Shown here one piece after another: positions 26,960 to 35,652 of a DNA stretch of 64,000 nucleotides. Source of the DNA: Mesorhizobium sp. CA8 (lineage in GTDB: Bacteria; Pseudomonadota; Alphaproteobacteria; Rhizobiales; Rhizobiaceae). Both the position numbers and the translations under genes were made by a program. Location: assembly GCF_020164955.1 (NCBI RefSeq), contig NZ_JAIUHG010000002.1, forward strand, positions 62,001-126,000, given 5' to 3'. How positions within the stretch are numbered: position 1 is the stretch's first letter; each line of letters starts with the position of its first letter. Below the pieces are notes generated by a model. It worked only from the letters and a program-made list of their open reading frames with translations, was not told the DNA's origin and did not search any database.

Positions 26960-29862
26960 CGGCGGCGGCTGTCCGATGCCGCCGCCTGCGCCGGCGCGGC
27001 TTGCGGGGGGCTGCTGCCTGCGGCGGGTTGCGCCGCGGCGCTGCTGTGGCGATGGCGCTGGATGGTCGCAACCAGCGTTTCCAGGAGAATGGAGGAGCGC
27101 GCCGGCTTGATAAGCTGCGCATCGATGCCGAGGTCGCGATAGGTGGTGTTGGCAAGCGACTGGTCGACCGAGGTCAGCATGATGATGGGTGTATGCGCCA
27201 GGCCCGCCGTGCTGCGCATGATACGCGCCATCTCGGCGCCGTTCATGCCGGGCATCTGGTAGTCAAGCACCACGCAGTCGACCGGCACGCCATAGGCGGC
27301 GGCGGCAATCAGCACCTTCAACCCCTCGGCGCCGCTTTCGGCCGCGCAGGAATCGAACGTCCACGACGCCATCTGCTCGCTCAGGATCGAGCGGTTGACG
27401 GCGTTGTCGTCGACAATGAGCACGCGTGCGCCGGTGACGTCGACCGGCATGATGCGCTGTCCGCCCTGCTCGGCCCTGGGCAGCGTGACCGTGAACCAGA
27501 AGGTCGAGCCCTTGCCCTCGGCGCTGTCGACGCCGATCTCGCCGCCCATCATCTCGACCAGCCGGGAGGTGATGGCAAGGCCAAGTCCGGTGCCTTCGTG
27601 CCGCCTGGTCGAGGACGTATCGACCTGGCTGAATTTTTCGAACACCAGCTTCAGCTTCTCTTCCGGAATGCCGATGCCGGTGTCGGTGACCGAGATGGTG
27701 AGCCTTGTTCCCGCCGGAGCCCGCTCGCCCGTGACGTCGACCAGCACATGGCCCTTGTCGGTGAACTTCACCGCGTTGCCGAGCAGGTTGGTGACGATCT
27801 GCCTGACGCGGCCGACATCGCCGACGAATTGGCCGTCGAGCCCCGGCTGGATGCGGACGATGAGCTCGAGGTCCTTCTCCTTGGCGCGCGTCGATACCAG
27901 CGTCGCCACATCCTCGATCGCCTCGGCGAGATTGAAGGGCGCCGGATCGAGCACCAGCTGACCGGCGTCGATCTTGGAGAAGTCGAGAATGTCGTTGATG
28001 ATGGTGAGCAGCGCGTTGCCGGATTTGACGATGATGTCGGTGAATGTCTTCTGCTTCGGATCGAGGTCCGACTTCGCCAGCAGTTCCGCCATTCCAAGGA
28101 CCCCGTTCATCGGCGTGCGGATCTCGTGGCTCATATTGGCGAGGAATTCCGATTTGGCCCGGTCGGCTAGCACGGCGCGCCGGCGTGCTTCGCTCAGCTC
28201 GGCCTCGCGCTGCTTGAGCTCGGTGATGTCGGTGGTGGAGCCGATGAGGTAGAGCGAGCCGTCCGAGGCGATCATCGCGCCCTTGCGCGCGAACTGGTGC
28301 CTGACGGTGCCGTCCGGCATCGTCACCGTCTCCTCGATCTCCTGCGTTTCGCCGGTGCGCAGCACAGCAAGATCGCCGGCGACGAAAGCTTCGCCGTCAG
28401 CGCCGAAGATCTCGACATCGGTCCTGCCGACCGCTTCTTCCCTGCTGAAGCCGGTGAGATCGCACCAGCCCTTGTTGACGTAGAATTGCCTGAGGTCCGA
28501 ACGCTTGGCGTAGATCGACACCGGCACATTGTCGATGAGGCTGCGGAACACCTCGTTCTCGCTCATGCTTTGCCGCAGCGCCTGTTCGCGCGCCTTGACG
28601 TCGGTGATGTCGGTGCTGGAGCCGACCAGATGCACGGAGCCGTCGATCGCCACCAGCCGGCTCTTGCGCGTCATCAGCTGCCGCACCGTGCCGTCGCGAT
28701 GGGTGACGGCCTCCTCGACCTCGCGCCCCACACCGGTCGCTACGACTTCGGCGTCGTCATTGCTGAAACCATCCGCCTCTTCCGTCGCGAAAAGCTCGCG
28801 ATCGGTCTTGCCGAGGACCTCGTCCTTGGCGAGGCCGGTCAGCGCGCACCAGGCCTTGTTGACGAATTCGATGCTGAGGTCGTCCGCCTTGATGAAGGCA
28901 GCCACGGGCAGCTCGTCCATCACATGCCGATAGAGGTCGATCTGGCGCATGGAGTCGCGCAACGCCTTCTCGCGCGCCTTGATGTCGGTGATATCGACAC
29001 GCACGCCGATGAACGTTCCGTCGTCGGTGCGCATGTCATAGACCTGGTACCAGCGCCCGTCGGCGTTGAGGCGTTCGTAGGCCGAGCTCGGCAAACGGTA
29101 GCGCTCGAGCATTGCGTCGAGCCAGCGCTCGGTGTCGACGCCATGCAGGCCGTCGATTTCGGTGTCGCCGCTCGAGCGGAAGTAGCCGACCGAATGGCCG
29201 AGAGCCAATGCCTCGCGGAATGTGCGGCCCGGCTGCCAGACCGACTTCAGCGCCGGCAGCGTATCTTGCAGCTTGCGGTTGGCGAAAACGAAGCGGTTGT
29301 CCCGATCGTAGATGATGACCCCCGCGGGCAGCGACTCCAGCACGGTGGCGAGGTTCTTGCGCGCGTCCTCCGCCTCGGTCTCGCGCTGTTTCATGTCGGT
29401 GATGTCGACATAGGAGATCAGCTTTTTGCCGCCGGGGAGAAGCGCCAGCGAGGCGATCAGCGTGCGGCCGTCCTTGCGCGACAATTGCCTGGGGCCTGCG
29501 GCGCCGGCCCGGATTTCGGCTTCGCGGTCGGCCACATGGCTTTGCCATGCCTGTTCCTCGCCACCGAACGGGTCGGCGTCACGGCTGGCTTCCATGAGGT
29601 CGCGAAAGCGGCTGCCGGCCGGAGCACACCGCGGGTCTATCTGCCAGAATTCATAGAATGCCCGGTTGACCACCTCTGCCCGCAATTCGGCATCGAGAAC
29701 GATGACGCCGATCGGCATCGAATCGACCATCAGGCTCAGATTGGCGAGCGCCTCCGAGGTCCCGGCCATATCGTCACCGAGGAAGGCGCCGGTGCCGCGA
29801 ATATCCGCCTTGCTCGAATCCCGCGCGCTGTCCGCCTCGACAGTTTCGTTCGTATCCGCCAT
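26908..29862 (-). CDS. multi-PAS hybrid sensor histidine kinase (frameshifted before second receiver)
   Basis: About 984 codons from the ATG at 29862 to a stop at 26908. Four PAS modules come first, each closing with a DIT motif (YVDITDMKQRE, RVDITDIKARE, STDITDVKARE, STDITELKQRE). A HisKA domain follows with phospho-acceptor His in FLANMSHEIRTPMNG (about 576), an ATPase domain (DTGIGIPEEKL, GTGLGLAITSRLVEMMGG) and a receiver with Asp in VVLDYQMPGMNG (about 867). No membrane helix: a cytoplasmic sensor. After an Ala/Pro/Gln-rich linker the frame runs into non-homologous residues (SRRRCGRVHAQPRR) and stops, while the second receiver continues in another frame. Divergent from a small lipoprotein gene; partner unknown. 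Confidence 0.85.
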   Translation of the reverse strand: MADTNETVEADSARDSSKADIRGTGAFLGDDMAGTSEALANLSLMVDSMPIGVIVLDAELRAEVVNRAFYEFWQIDPRCAPAGSRFRDLMEASRDADPFGGEEQAWQSHVADREAEIRAGAAGPRQLSRKDGRTLIASLALLPGGKKLISYVDITDMKQRETEAEDARKNLATVLESLPAGVIIYDRDNRFVFANRKLQDTLPALKSVWQPGRTFREALALGHSVGYFRSSGDTEIDGLHGVDTERWLDAMLERYRLPSSAYERLNADGRWYQVYDMRTDDGTFIGVRVDITDIKAREKALRDSMRQIDLYRHVMDELPVAAFIKADDLSIEFVNKAWCALTGLAKDEVLGKTDRELFATEEADGFSNDDAEVVATGVGREVEEAVTHRDGTVRQLMTRKSRLVAIDGSVHLVGSSTDITDVKAREQALRQSMSENEVFRSLIDNVPVSIYAKRSDLRQFYVNKGWCDLTGFSREEAVGRTDVEIFGADGEAFVAGDLAVLRTGETQEIEETVTMPDGTVRHQFARKGAMIASDGSLYLIGSTTDITELKQREAELSEARRRAVLADRAKSEFLANMSHEIRTPMNGVLGMAELLAKSDLDPKQKTFTDIIVKSGNALLTIINDILDFSKIDAGQLVLDPAPFNLAEAIEDVATLVSTRAKEKDLELIVRIQPGLDGQFVGDVGRVRQIVTNLLGNAVKFTDKGHVLVDVTGERAPAGTRLTISVTDTGIGIPEEKLKLVFEKFSQVDTSSTRRHEGTGLGLAITSRLVEMMGGEIGVDSAEGKGSTFWFTVTLPRAEQGGQRIMPVDVTGARVLIVDDNAVNRSILSEQMASWTFDSCAAESGAEGLKVLIAAAAYGVPVDCVVLDYQMPGMNGAEMARIMRSTAGLAHTPIIMLTSVDQSLANTTYRDLGIDAQLIKPARSSILLETLVATIQRHRHSSAAAQPAAGSSPPQAAPAQAAASDSRRRCGRVHAQPRRSAGSTS

Positions 29863-30060
29863 TCCTACCCCCAAGGCCGAACCGTGCTCGTTCGTCGGCG
29901 GAATGTGCCTGACAAGCATTAACGATCCGCTAACCATAATGATTGCAACGCCTGCCGCCCGGTGCCGTTGAGGCAGATTCCGACGCTGGCGCCGGCTGCG
30001 TTAATCCGCCCGTTGGCGATCACGGCAATGAAGCATTATAAGGTGCCTGAGGTGTTGCTA

Positions 30061-30408
30061 ATGTTTGGTCGAATCGCGGCTTTTGTCCTGTGCCCGGCGC
30101 TGCTTGCGGCGGGTGGCTGCGCGCGCAGCGACGACGGCACGGTGATCGTTCCGAGCCGGATGGACGTCAGGCGTGTCTGGGACAAGGCACCGCCGGGAAC
30201 GACCGCGTCGCGGCAGATCGCATCGGACGTGTTTCCCTTGCCGCCGAGCCCGCCGCAGAGCCCCGCTGTGCGGCGCCATTCCAGGTCCGCTCCGGCGAGG
30301 CGTTCCTACAACCAGGATCTGCCTGATCAGTCTTCCAACGAGCAGACCCCCCTCACCTGCAGGAATGTCGGCGAAAGCGGCAAGCGCTACCGCGTCGTCT
30401 GCGAGTAA
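30061..30408 (+). CDS. small hypothetical lipoprotein
   Basis: 115 residues. MFGRIAAFVLCPALLAAGGC is a lipoprotein signal with lipobox AAGGC, Cys at residue 20. The mature part is Pro/Ser/Arg-rich and disordered, with two Cys near the C-terminus (TCRNVGESGKRYRVVC). Start chosen at 30061 because GAGG lies eight bases upstream and the signal peptide begins there; earlier starts at 29962 and 30028 are possible. Unknown family. Confidence 0.65.
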   Translation: MFGRIAAFVLCPALLAAGGCARSDDGTVIVPSRMDVRRVWDKAPPGTTASRQIASDVFPLPPSPPQSPAVRRHSRSAPARRSYNQDLPDQSSNEQTPLTCRNVGESGKRYRVVCE

Positions 30409-30593
30409 CTTCGCCTCAATCCGCCGGCGGATGCCGGCTGGGTGCGCTACCCGGATTGAGAAAGACAACCCGACTGGTTCAGGCCGGCGGCGGCCGAACC
30501 CGCGCCGCAATCACGCATCGCTGATGAAACCTTGGCCGGCGCCGGACGTTGTTGGCTCTGATGCGATCCGCGCAGCGCAGAGGGAGACCGAAG

Positions 30594-30815
30594 ATGTCCT
30601 TTCACTTCACCGTCTCTGGCCTGACCAGGAACTTGATCCATTCGCTTGGGCTGGACCATGAGCACGCGCTGAGATCCCTTACCCCTGAACAAAGCCTTCT
30701 GCTGGATTGTTACCTGGCCGGGCAGATCCCGGAGTCCGCCTGGAGCGACTACGTCTTCGAGATGCCGGAACTGGAAAAGCATGCCCAGGTCAGGCGCTCA
30801 AGCGGTTTAGCCTGA
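30594..30815 (+). CDS. hypothetical small protein
   Basis: 73 residues, soluble, no recognised family. It begins MSFHFTVSGLTRNLIHSLGL; an acidic C-terminal half (SAWSDYVFEMPELEKHAQ) ends in Arg/Ser residues. GAGGGAGA precedes the ATG by about seven bases, the main support for it being real. A palindromic repeat follows immediately after the stop. Confidence 0.55.
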   Translation: MSFHFTVSGLTRNLIHSLGLDHEHALRSLTPEQSLLLDCYLAGQIPESAWSDYVFEMPELEKHAQVRRSSGLA

Positions 30816-30818
30816 AGG

Positions 30819-30875
30819 TAATTCCAGGAAGTGTGAGCGGTGAAGCTCGGCGGCTTCGCCCGGAATTGCGTAAAG
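30819..30875. repeat. short dispersed palindromic repeat (ATTCC..GGAAT type)
   Basis: TAATTCCAGGAA..CCGGAATTGCGTAAA with an internal GAAGCTCGGCGGCTTC hairpin. Same family as 43861-43906, with a related element at 33481-33529 and a partial copy at 13189-13207. Lies between convergent genes. Confidence 0.7.
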
Positions 30876-30896
30876 ACAGATAGTCAGGCCCGCCGC

Positions 30897-31262
30897 CTAC
30901 TTCTTCGGCGAGTTGAACTGCAGCGTGAAGACATTTCCGGCAATGCCTTGCGCCAGCGAGGGCGAAAGGCTGAGCGGCAGACAATCGTTCAGGGCCTTGG
31001 TCGCAGCCTCGACATACGCCTTACGCGCCTTGTCGTCGCCGCTGACATGGATAGCGGTTGTTCTCGGCGGCCCGATCAGCGTGCCGTCGCGTTTGAAGCT
31101 GAAGCTGAGCGTGACTGAGGAATTGTCGGAATTGGCCGGCGGCGTCCAGCAGGCGAGCAGGGCGGCGCCGACCTCGTTCATACCATTGAGCGGTGCGGCG
31201 GCCGATGGAAAAGGCACAACCGACAGCGCGCCCGCTATCATCAGAAATCTTGCTGTGTTCAT
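30897..31262 (-). CDS. exported protein, TolA/TonB C-terminal-like
   Basis: 121 residues with a signal peptide (MNTARFLMIAGALSVVPFPSAAA). The mature part (about 30-118) has a Cys pair (LLACWTPP, LNDCLPLS) and the pattern VTLSFSFKRDGTLIGPP ... AATKALNDCLP ... FTLQFN, resembling the TonB/TolA C-terminal fold. Periplasmic; function unknown. ATG at 31262 begins the signal peptide; an upstream in-frame start is unlikely. Converges on the small protein at 30594-30815. Confidence 0.72.
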   Translation of the reverse strand: MNTARFLMIAGALSVVPFPSAAAPLNGMNEVGAALLACWTPPANSDNSSVTLSFSFKRDGTLIGPPRTTAIHVSGDDKARKAYVEAATKALNDCLPLSLSPSLAQGIAGNVFTLQFNSPKK

Positions 31263-31512
31263 CGCAGGTCCTCGTCGCCGTCGCTCTGCCCCCTGGCGGT
31301 ATCGTACGATCCAGGACGAAGATGACAATAGCATTTCGGCCCGCCCATCGGCGTACCGTCGTGATTGCGGCGCGATGGCCCGCGAAAAAGCAAAAGGCCG
31401 GCACGAGCCGACCTTTCCCTTGCCTCGTCATGGCGCCAGTACATCCGTGGTCGCGGCGAGGACTGGAACCAGTAGACAGGCCTTAGGTAAATGAAACCTT
31501 AACGCCGAGGAT

Positions 31513-32436
31513 TTACTGCGCTGTGGCCTGCGATTTCACATGCGCGATGTAGCCGCGCACGTCGCCGGCCGGCTCCGAATAAGCCTTGCCGAGCTTCTTC
31601 TCCATGGCCGCCATGTATTCCTTCGCCCAGCTGGGCAGCGCGTAGTCGACCACCGCCAGGAATTCGAGCGTTGCCGCCAGCCTTATATCGGCGATCGACG
31701 GGTTGTTGCCGCCGATGAACGGTTTGCCGTTGCGGAAGAAGGAGTGAAACACCTCGAGCGGCTCGGCGATCGCGGCCATAGCCGCCTTCTGCGCTTCCGA
31801 TTTCTTGTCGGGATGGGCGTCGCTGTGGCCGACCTCGCCGGCATACTGCGGAAAGCCGAGCGCCGGATATGTCGCGCGCGCGACATAGGGATAAAGCGTG
31901 CCGACAAGGTAGAACATCGCGCTGTCGATCATCGCCCGCTTTGCCGGCGCCTTCGGATAGAACTTATCCAGCCCGTGCTTGTTGGCGAGATACTGCATGA
32001 TGGCGCAGCTTTCCCACAGCACGCCGCGCGGCAGGCCCTTGTCCTCGATCATCGGCGTCAGATGCGCCGGATTGCGCGCCAGGAATTCGGGCGAACGGGT
32101 AAGGCCCCAGGCATCGGTCTCTGCCGGATCGAGTCCGGCCGCGCGCGCGAACACCCGCACCGCCATGTTGTTGACGCTCGGCCGCAGCATGCTGAGCTTC
32201 ACGCCGGGCATCCTGGCCGGCTTCGCTTTGGCCTTGGGCGCGGGCTTCGCCGTCGCTTTGGGCGCGGCCTTTGCCGTCGCTTTGGTCGCGGCCTTTGCCG
32301 TCGCGGCGTTTGCTGTCGCTTTAGGCGCAGCTTTTGCTGTCGCCTTCGGCGCGGCTTTCGTATTCACCTTCGCGGCCGTTTTTGCCGCGGCCTTAGCCGC
32401 GGGTTTCTTCGCGCTCCTCGTTGCAGCCTTTGCCAT
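31513..32436 (-). CDS. glutathione S-transferase-like protein with histone H1-like N-terminal tail
   Basis: 307 residues in two unlike parts. Residues 1-76 are a low-complexity Ala/Lys/Pro/Thr tail (AKPAPKAKAKPARM) like the basic C-terminal tail of histone H1 or AlgP/HctB-type proteins. Residues about 78-307 are a GST fold: thioredoxin-like half with PAHLTPMIEDKG and WESCAIMQYLANKHGLDKFYP, helical half with FIGGNNPSIADIRLAATLEF (GST N-cap region). The tail begins directly at the ATG (MAKAATRSAKK) and is in frame throughout, so it is a true fusion. It should bind nucleic acid or another polyanion; role unknown. Confidence 0.82.
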   Translation of the reverse strand: MAKAATRSAKKPAAKAAAKTAAKVNTKAAPKATAKAAPKATANAATAKAATKATAKAAPKATAKPAPKAKAKPARMPGVKLSMLRPSVNNMAVRVFARAAGLDPAETDAWGLTRSPEFLARNPAHLTPMIEDKGLPRGVLWESCAIMQYLANKHGLDKFYPKAPAKRAMIDSAMFYLVGTLYPYVARATYPALGFPQYAGEVGHSDAHPDKKSEAQKAAMAAIAEPLEVFHSFFRNGKPFIGGNNPSIADIRLAATLEFLAVVDYALPSWAKEYMAAMEKKLGKAYSEPAGDVRGYIAHVKSQATAQ

Positions 32437-32459
32437 ATTGGTCCCTCCCTTTGACCCGG

Positions 32460-33041
32460 TTAATAAGGATTTTTCGGCGTCCTGCTTTCGGACAATGTTT
32501 CGCGTGACCGCTCGACCAGCGCCTGGATGGCATCGGCCAGATGCAGTTCGGCGATGTTGTAGTCGCCGCGCGCCACACGGATCCTGTGCGCTTCCATCAG
32601 CACGTCGGCATGGGTGAAGCCGGCCGGCGGCTCGAAGCGGTAGGAAGCAAGCTCGATCAAAAGTCCCAGCGGATCCTCGAAATAGATCGAGTCCATGAAG
32701 CCGCGGTCCTTGACGCCGCTGTGCTTGATGCCGCGCTCGTCGAGCCGCGCGACCGCCTGCAGGAAGGTGACCCGCGACACCGAAAACGCGATGTGGTGGA
32801 CGCAGCCGATATCGGTCGGTGTCCGCCGCTTGACCGGGGTGCGGCTCTCGTCGGTGAAGACGGTGATCAGCCGCCCGTCGCCGGGATCGAAGTAGAGATG
32901 GCTTTCGCTCGCCTTGTCGAGATTAGGCTGCTCGAAGATGAAAGGCATGCCGAGCACGCCCTCCCAGAAGTCGATCGAGGTCTGGCGCCCGGCGCCGACC
33001 AGCGTCATGTGATGAACGCCTTGCGACTGCAGCTTCCGCAT
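32460..33041 (-). CDS. VOC-family (glyoxalase/dioxygenase-fold) protein
   Basis: 193 residues with two paired VOC half-modules: GVHHMTLVGAGRQTSIDFWEGVLG at the N-terminus (His metal ligand) and DIGCVHHIAFSV further on, ending IYFEDPLGLLIELASY with the expected Glu. A helical C-terminal extension (about 140-193) follows. It likely binds a divalent metal and acts on a small molecule; substrate unknown. Ends 23 bases before the start of the GST-like gene, so the two may be co-transcribed. Confidence 0.83.
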   Translation of the reverse strand: MRKLQSQGVHHMTLVGAGRQTSIDFWEGVLGMPFIFEQPNLDKASESHLYFDPGDGRLITVFTDESRTPVKRRTPTDIGCVHHIAFSVSRVTFLQAVARLDERGIKHSGVKDRGFMDSIYFEDPLGLLIELASYRFEPPAGFTHADVLMEAHRIRVARGDYNIAELHLADAIQALVERSRETLSESRTPKNPY

Positions 33042-33355
33042 TGCTTCCTCCCCGCCTGCGCTCGCTTGCCGGCTGACGAATTAAATGCCCAGCCGCCCTG
33101 AATCAGCGCTTGGCACGCGACCGCCGCCCGGTTCTCGGATCGAGGTCGGAGCGCCGATGAGTGGATGCTAATTCAATCCGAGGCGCTGCGCCAGAAGCAC
33201 GGACCTTCACTGCACTTCCGAGCATCGCCGTCTTCGGCGATAATGCGAGCCATGATGGCGAGCCGTCCGGCGACCGCTCAGGACTGACGCTCGCGAACAT
33301 ACGCACGCCGCATGACGCTTGGCGTTCGTGTGACATGGCGACGTATTAGGAAGCT
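33042..33355. other. 314-bp gap without a gene
   Basis: Between the VOC gene start and tRNA-Glu. Short frames on both strands lack start signals and motifs. It may hold the promoter of the VOC/GST pair; nothing specific is recognised. Confidence 0.5.
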
Positions 33356-33430
33356 TGGTACGCCCAAGGGGAATCGAACCCCTGTTCCCGCCGTGAGAGG
33401 GCGGTGTCCTGACCGCTAGACGATGGGCGC
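33356..33430 (-). tRNA. tRNA-Glu (anticodon CTC)
   Basis: A full cloverleaf folds on the minus strand: acceptor GCGCCCA/TGGGCGT (one G-U pair), D arm with TAGCGGTCAGGA, anticodon stem CCGCC/GGCGG with loop CTCTCAC (anticodon CTC), and T arm AGGGGTTCGATTCCCCT. Discriminator A and an encoded CCA end complete it. The CTC anticodon reads GAG, the main Glu codon in GC-rich genomes. Confidence 0.96.
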
Positions 33431-33480
33431 GCTCAAGAACCGGCTACATAGGCTGGCGGCCGCGAAAAAGCAACCAAGCA

Positions 33481-33529
33481 GATTCCGGAAAAGTGTCGTA
33501 CGGTTTTCCGACAAGAATCTGCGACAAAA
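33481..33529. repeat. short dispersed palindromic repeat next to tRNA-Glu
   Basis: AGATTCCGGAAAAGTGTCG..CGGTTTTCCGACAAGAATCT: nested inverted repeats related to the element at 43861-43906. Lies between tRNA-Glu and the end of the next gene. Confidence 0.65.
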
Positions 33530-33552
33530 CAAAAAGGCCTAAGCGGGTGCGG

Positions 33553-33966
33553 TCAGCCCTTTTGTTTCGGCTCGATCAGGTCCCAAAGATTGCCGTAGAG
33601 ATCGGCAAAGACAGCCACCGTGCCGTAGGCCTCATAGCGCGGCGCCTCGCGGAATTCGACGCCCTGGGCGAGCATCGCCTGATGGTCGCGGGAAAAATTG
33701 TCGGTCTCGAGGAACAGGAAGACCCGGCCGCCGGTCTGGTTGCCGATGCGGCTTGCCTGCTCTTCGCCGGATGCTTCCGCCAGGAGCAGCCGCGCTCCTT
33801 GGCCCTTGGCCGGTGCGACCGTGACCCAGCGCTTGCCGCCGCCGAGATCGACATCCTCGCTCAGCACGAAGCCGAGCCGTTCGACATACCAAGCGATCGC
33901 CTCGTCGTAATTGGCCACGGCGAGCGCGACGGTCGCGACGCTGCGGCCGTCGGCAAAACCGCTCAT
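33553..33966 (-). CDS. VOC-family glyoxalase-like protein
   Basis: 137 residues, one VOC domain: VATVALAVANYDEAIAWYVERLGF at the start, GGRVFLFLETDNF in the middle and VAVFADLYGNLWDLIEP at the end. The first metal position is not His (VALAV), so it is more like the bleomycin-resistance/PhnB-type group than a true glyoxalase I. The ATG overlaps the stop of the upstream membrane protein gene (ATGA), so the two are coupled. Substrate unknown. Confidence 0.85.
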   Translation of the reverse strand: MSGFADGRSVATVALAVANYDEAIAWYVERLGFVLSEDVDLGGGKRWVTVAPAKGQGARLLLAEASGEEQASRIGNQTGGRVFLFLETDNFSRDHQAMLAQGVEFREAPRYEAYGTVAVFADLYGNLWDLIEPKQKG

Positions 33967-34340
33967 TTGTTGCGGATCGCGAATTGGCCGATCATGCGGC
34001 GCTCGGCGATCTCGTAGACGAAGATCGAATGGCTGCCATCGGTAAGCTCGGCATCGATCGACAGGCGGTTGCCGGAGAGCGACTGGCTGATCACCTTGGC
34101 GCCGACCGGCAGCACGATGTCGCCGGAGAGCGGCGCACCGGCCGGAGCCTGGACATCGCTGGCGGGCGCCGCCACCGGCGCATTGCGGGCTTTGTAGACA
34201 AGCGCCCCGATCACCACCATAAGGGCGAGGAACAGAAGGCCGAGATTGACGATCATGAAACGGACGAGCTTGCGGCGCACATTCTCGGCCGCGGGATCGA
34301 GCGGCTTTTCCTCATCTTCTTCGGCGATCGGCCGGGCCAT
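33963..34340 (-). CDS. single-pass membrane protein (DUF6476-like)
   Basis: 125 residues: an acidic cytoplasmic N-terminus, one membrane helix (about 29-50, IVNLGLLFLALMVVIGALVY) and a periplasmic beta-rich domain (DIVLPVGAKVISQSLSGNRLS onward). Resembles the conserved rhizobial DUF6476 group, of unknown function. Co-directional with and overlapping the VOC gene; divergent from the pseudouridine synthase gene by only 26 bases, an arrangement kept in many rhizobia as I recall it. Confidence 0.75.
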   Translation of the reverse strand: MARPIAEEDEEKPLDPAAENVRRKLVRFMIVNLGLLFLALMVVIGALVYKARNAPVAAPASDVQAPAGAPLSGDIVLPVGAKVISQSLSGNRLSIDAELTDGSHSIFVYEIAERRMIGQFAIRNK

Positions 34341-34366
34341 GGCTAAACAATCCGCAACGGGTTTCG

Positions 34367-35437
34367 ATGAGCGCTCATAACGAAGAGACCCCGATATTGA
34401 TAGAGGACGAATTGGCGGACGAGGAATCGGCTGCCGGCGACGCTGTCGCGCTGGAAGCCGGCGCCGATGCCGCCGGCCAGCGTCTCGACCAATGGCTTGC
34501 CGCCAAGCTCGGTCCGGAGCTCTCGCGCAGCCGCGTGCAGGCTCTGATCAAGCAAGGCGCGGTCTCCATTGCCGGTAAGGCGGTGCTGGAAGCCAAGCGC
34601 AAGCTGACGGCCGGCGAGCAGATCGAAATTCTGGTACCCGCGCCCGAACCAGCCGAGCCGCAGGGCGAGGACATTCCCCTCGACATCCTCTACGAGGACG
34701 ACGAACTGATCGTCATCAACAAGCCGGCGGGACTGGTCGTCCATCCCGGCGCCGGCAACTGGACCGGCACGCTGGTCAACGCGCTGATCCATCATTGCGG
34801 CGACAGCCTGTCCGGCATAGGCGGCGTCAGGCGGCCGGGCATCGTCCACCGGCTGGACAAGGAAACCAGCGGCGTCATGGTCGTGGCCAAGACCGACCGG
34901 GCGCACAAAGCCCTGTCGGAGGCCTTTGCCGACCACGGCCGCACCGGCGATCTCGAACGCGCCTATCTGGCGCTGGTCTGGGGCATCCCGCAACGACCGA
35001 CCGGCACCATCGACGCCACCCTGGGTCGCGCCGCCGACCGGGTGCGCCGCGCGGTGGTGCCGGAAGGCCGCGACGACGCCCGCCATGCCGTCACCCATTT
35101 CAGCGTCGTCGAGCGCTTCGGCGAAGCACAGCAGGCTTTTGCCGCCGCAAGCCTCGTCGAATGCCGGCTGGAGACCGGGCGCACCCACCAGATCCGCGTC
35201 CACATGGCCCATATCGGCCACCCGGTGGTCGGTGACCCGGATTACGGGCAGGCCTTCCGCACCAAGGCCAACCGGCTGCCGGAACCCTTGAAAACCAAGG
35301 TCAAAGCCTTTCCCCGGCAGGCCCTGCACGCCTGGCTCCTTGAATTCCGGCACCCGACCACCCATCTGACGATGAGGTTCGAAGCGCCGATACCGGGAGA
35401 TATGGAGGAACTCGTCGGCGACTTCCGAAAACTTTGA
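34367..35437 (+). CDS. rluD: 23S rRNA pseudouridine synthase, RluA/RluD family
   Basis: 356 residues: an S4 RNA-binding domain (about 35-95, QRLDQWLAAKLGPELSRSRVQALI) and a RluA catalytic domain. The catalytic Asp lies in GIVHRLDKETSGVMVVAK (about residue 164), and LETGRTHQIRVHMAHIGHPVVGD is the family's second motif. RluD modifies helix 69 of 23S rRNA and is important for ribosome assembly; RluC or RluA cannot be fully excluded, but the S4 domain and length favour RluD. Followed by rpoH after 215 bases. Confidence 0.9.
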   Translation: MSAHNEETPILIEDELADEESAAGDAVALEAGADAAGQRLDQWLAAKLGPELSRSRVQALIKQGAVSIAGKAVLEAKRKLTAGEQIEILVPAPEPAEPQGEDIPLDILYEDDELIVINKPAGLVVHPGAGNWTGTLVNALIHHCGDSLSGIGGVRRPGIVHRLDKETSGVMVVAKTDRAHKALSEAFADHGRTGDLERAYLALVWGIPQRPTGTIDATLGRAADRVRRAVVPEGRDDARHAVTHFSVVERFGEAQQAFAAASLVECRLETGRTHQIRVHMAHIGHPVVGDPDYGQAFRTKANRLPEPLKTKVKAFPRQALHAWLLEFRHPTTHLTMRFEAPIPGDMEELVGDFRKL

Positions 35438-35652
35438 ACCGGCCCGCCACGAACAAGCTGCAAACCAGCCATCAAAAAACCTGACCGGCGTTGTTCACTT
35501 CAGCGTGACAGACTGTTTAGCGTTGAACAAATGCCTGTCTTTTCTGGTTTTGTTCCTATATATACAGGTTGTCGCGGATGAGCCTTTGGCATCCGTGACG
35601 CGTGCCCGCCGCGTTTAGGGGGCATTCACTCCAAAGAGAGAGGGGCGCTATC

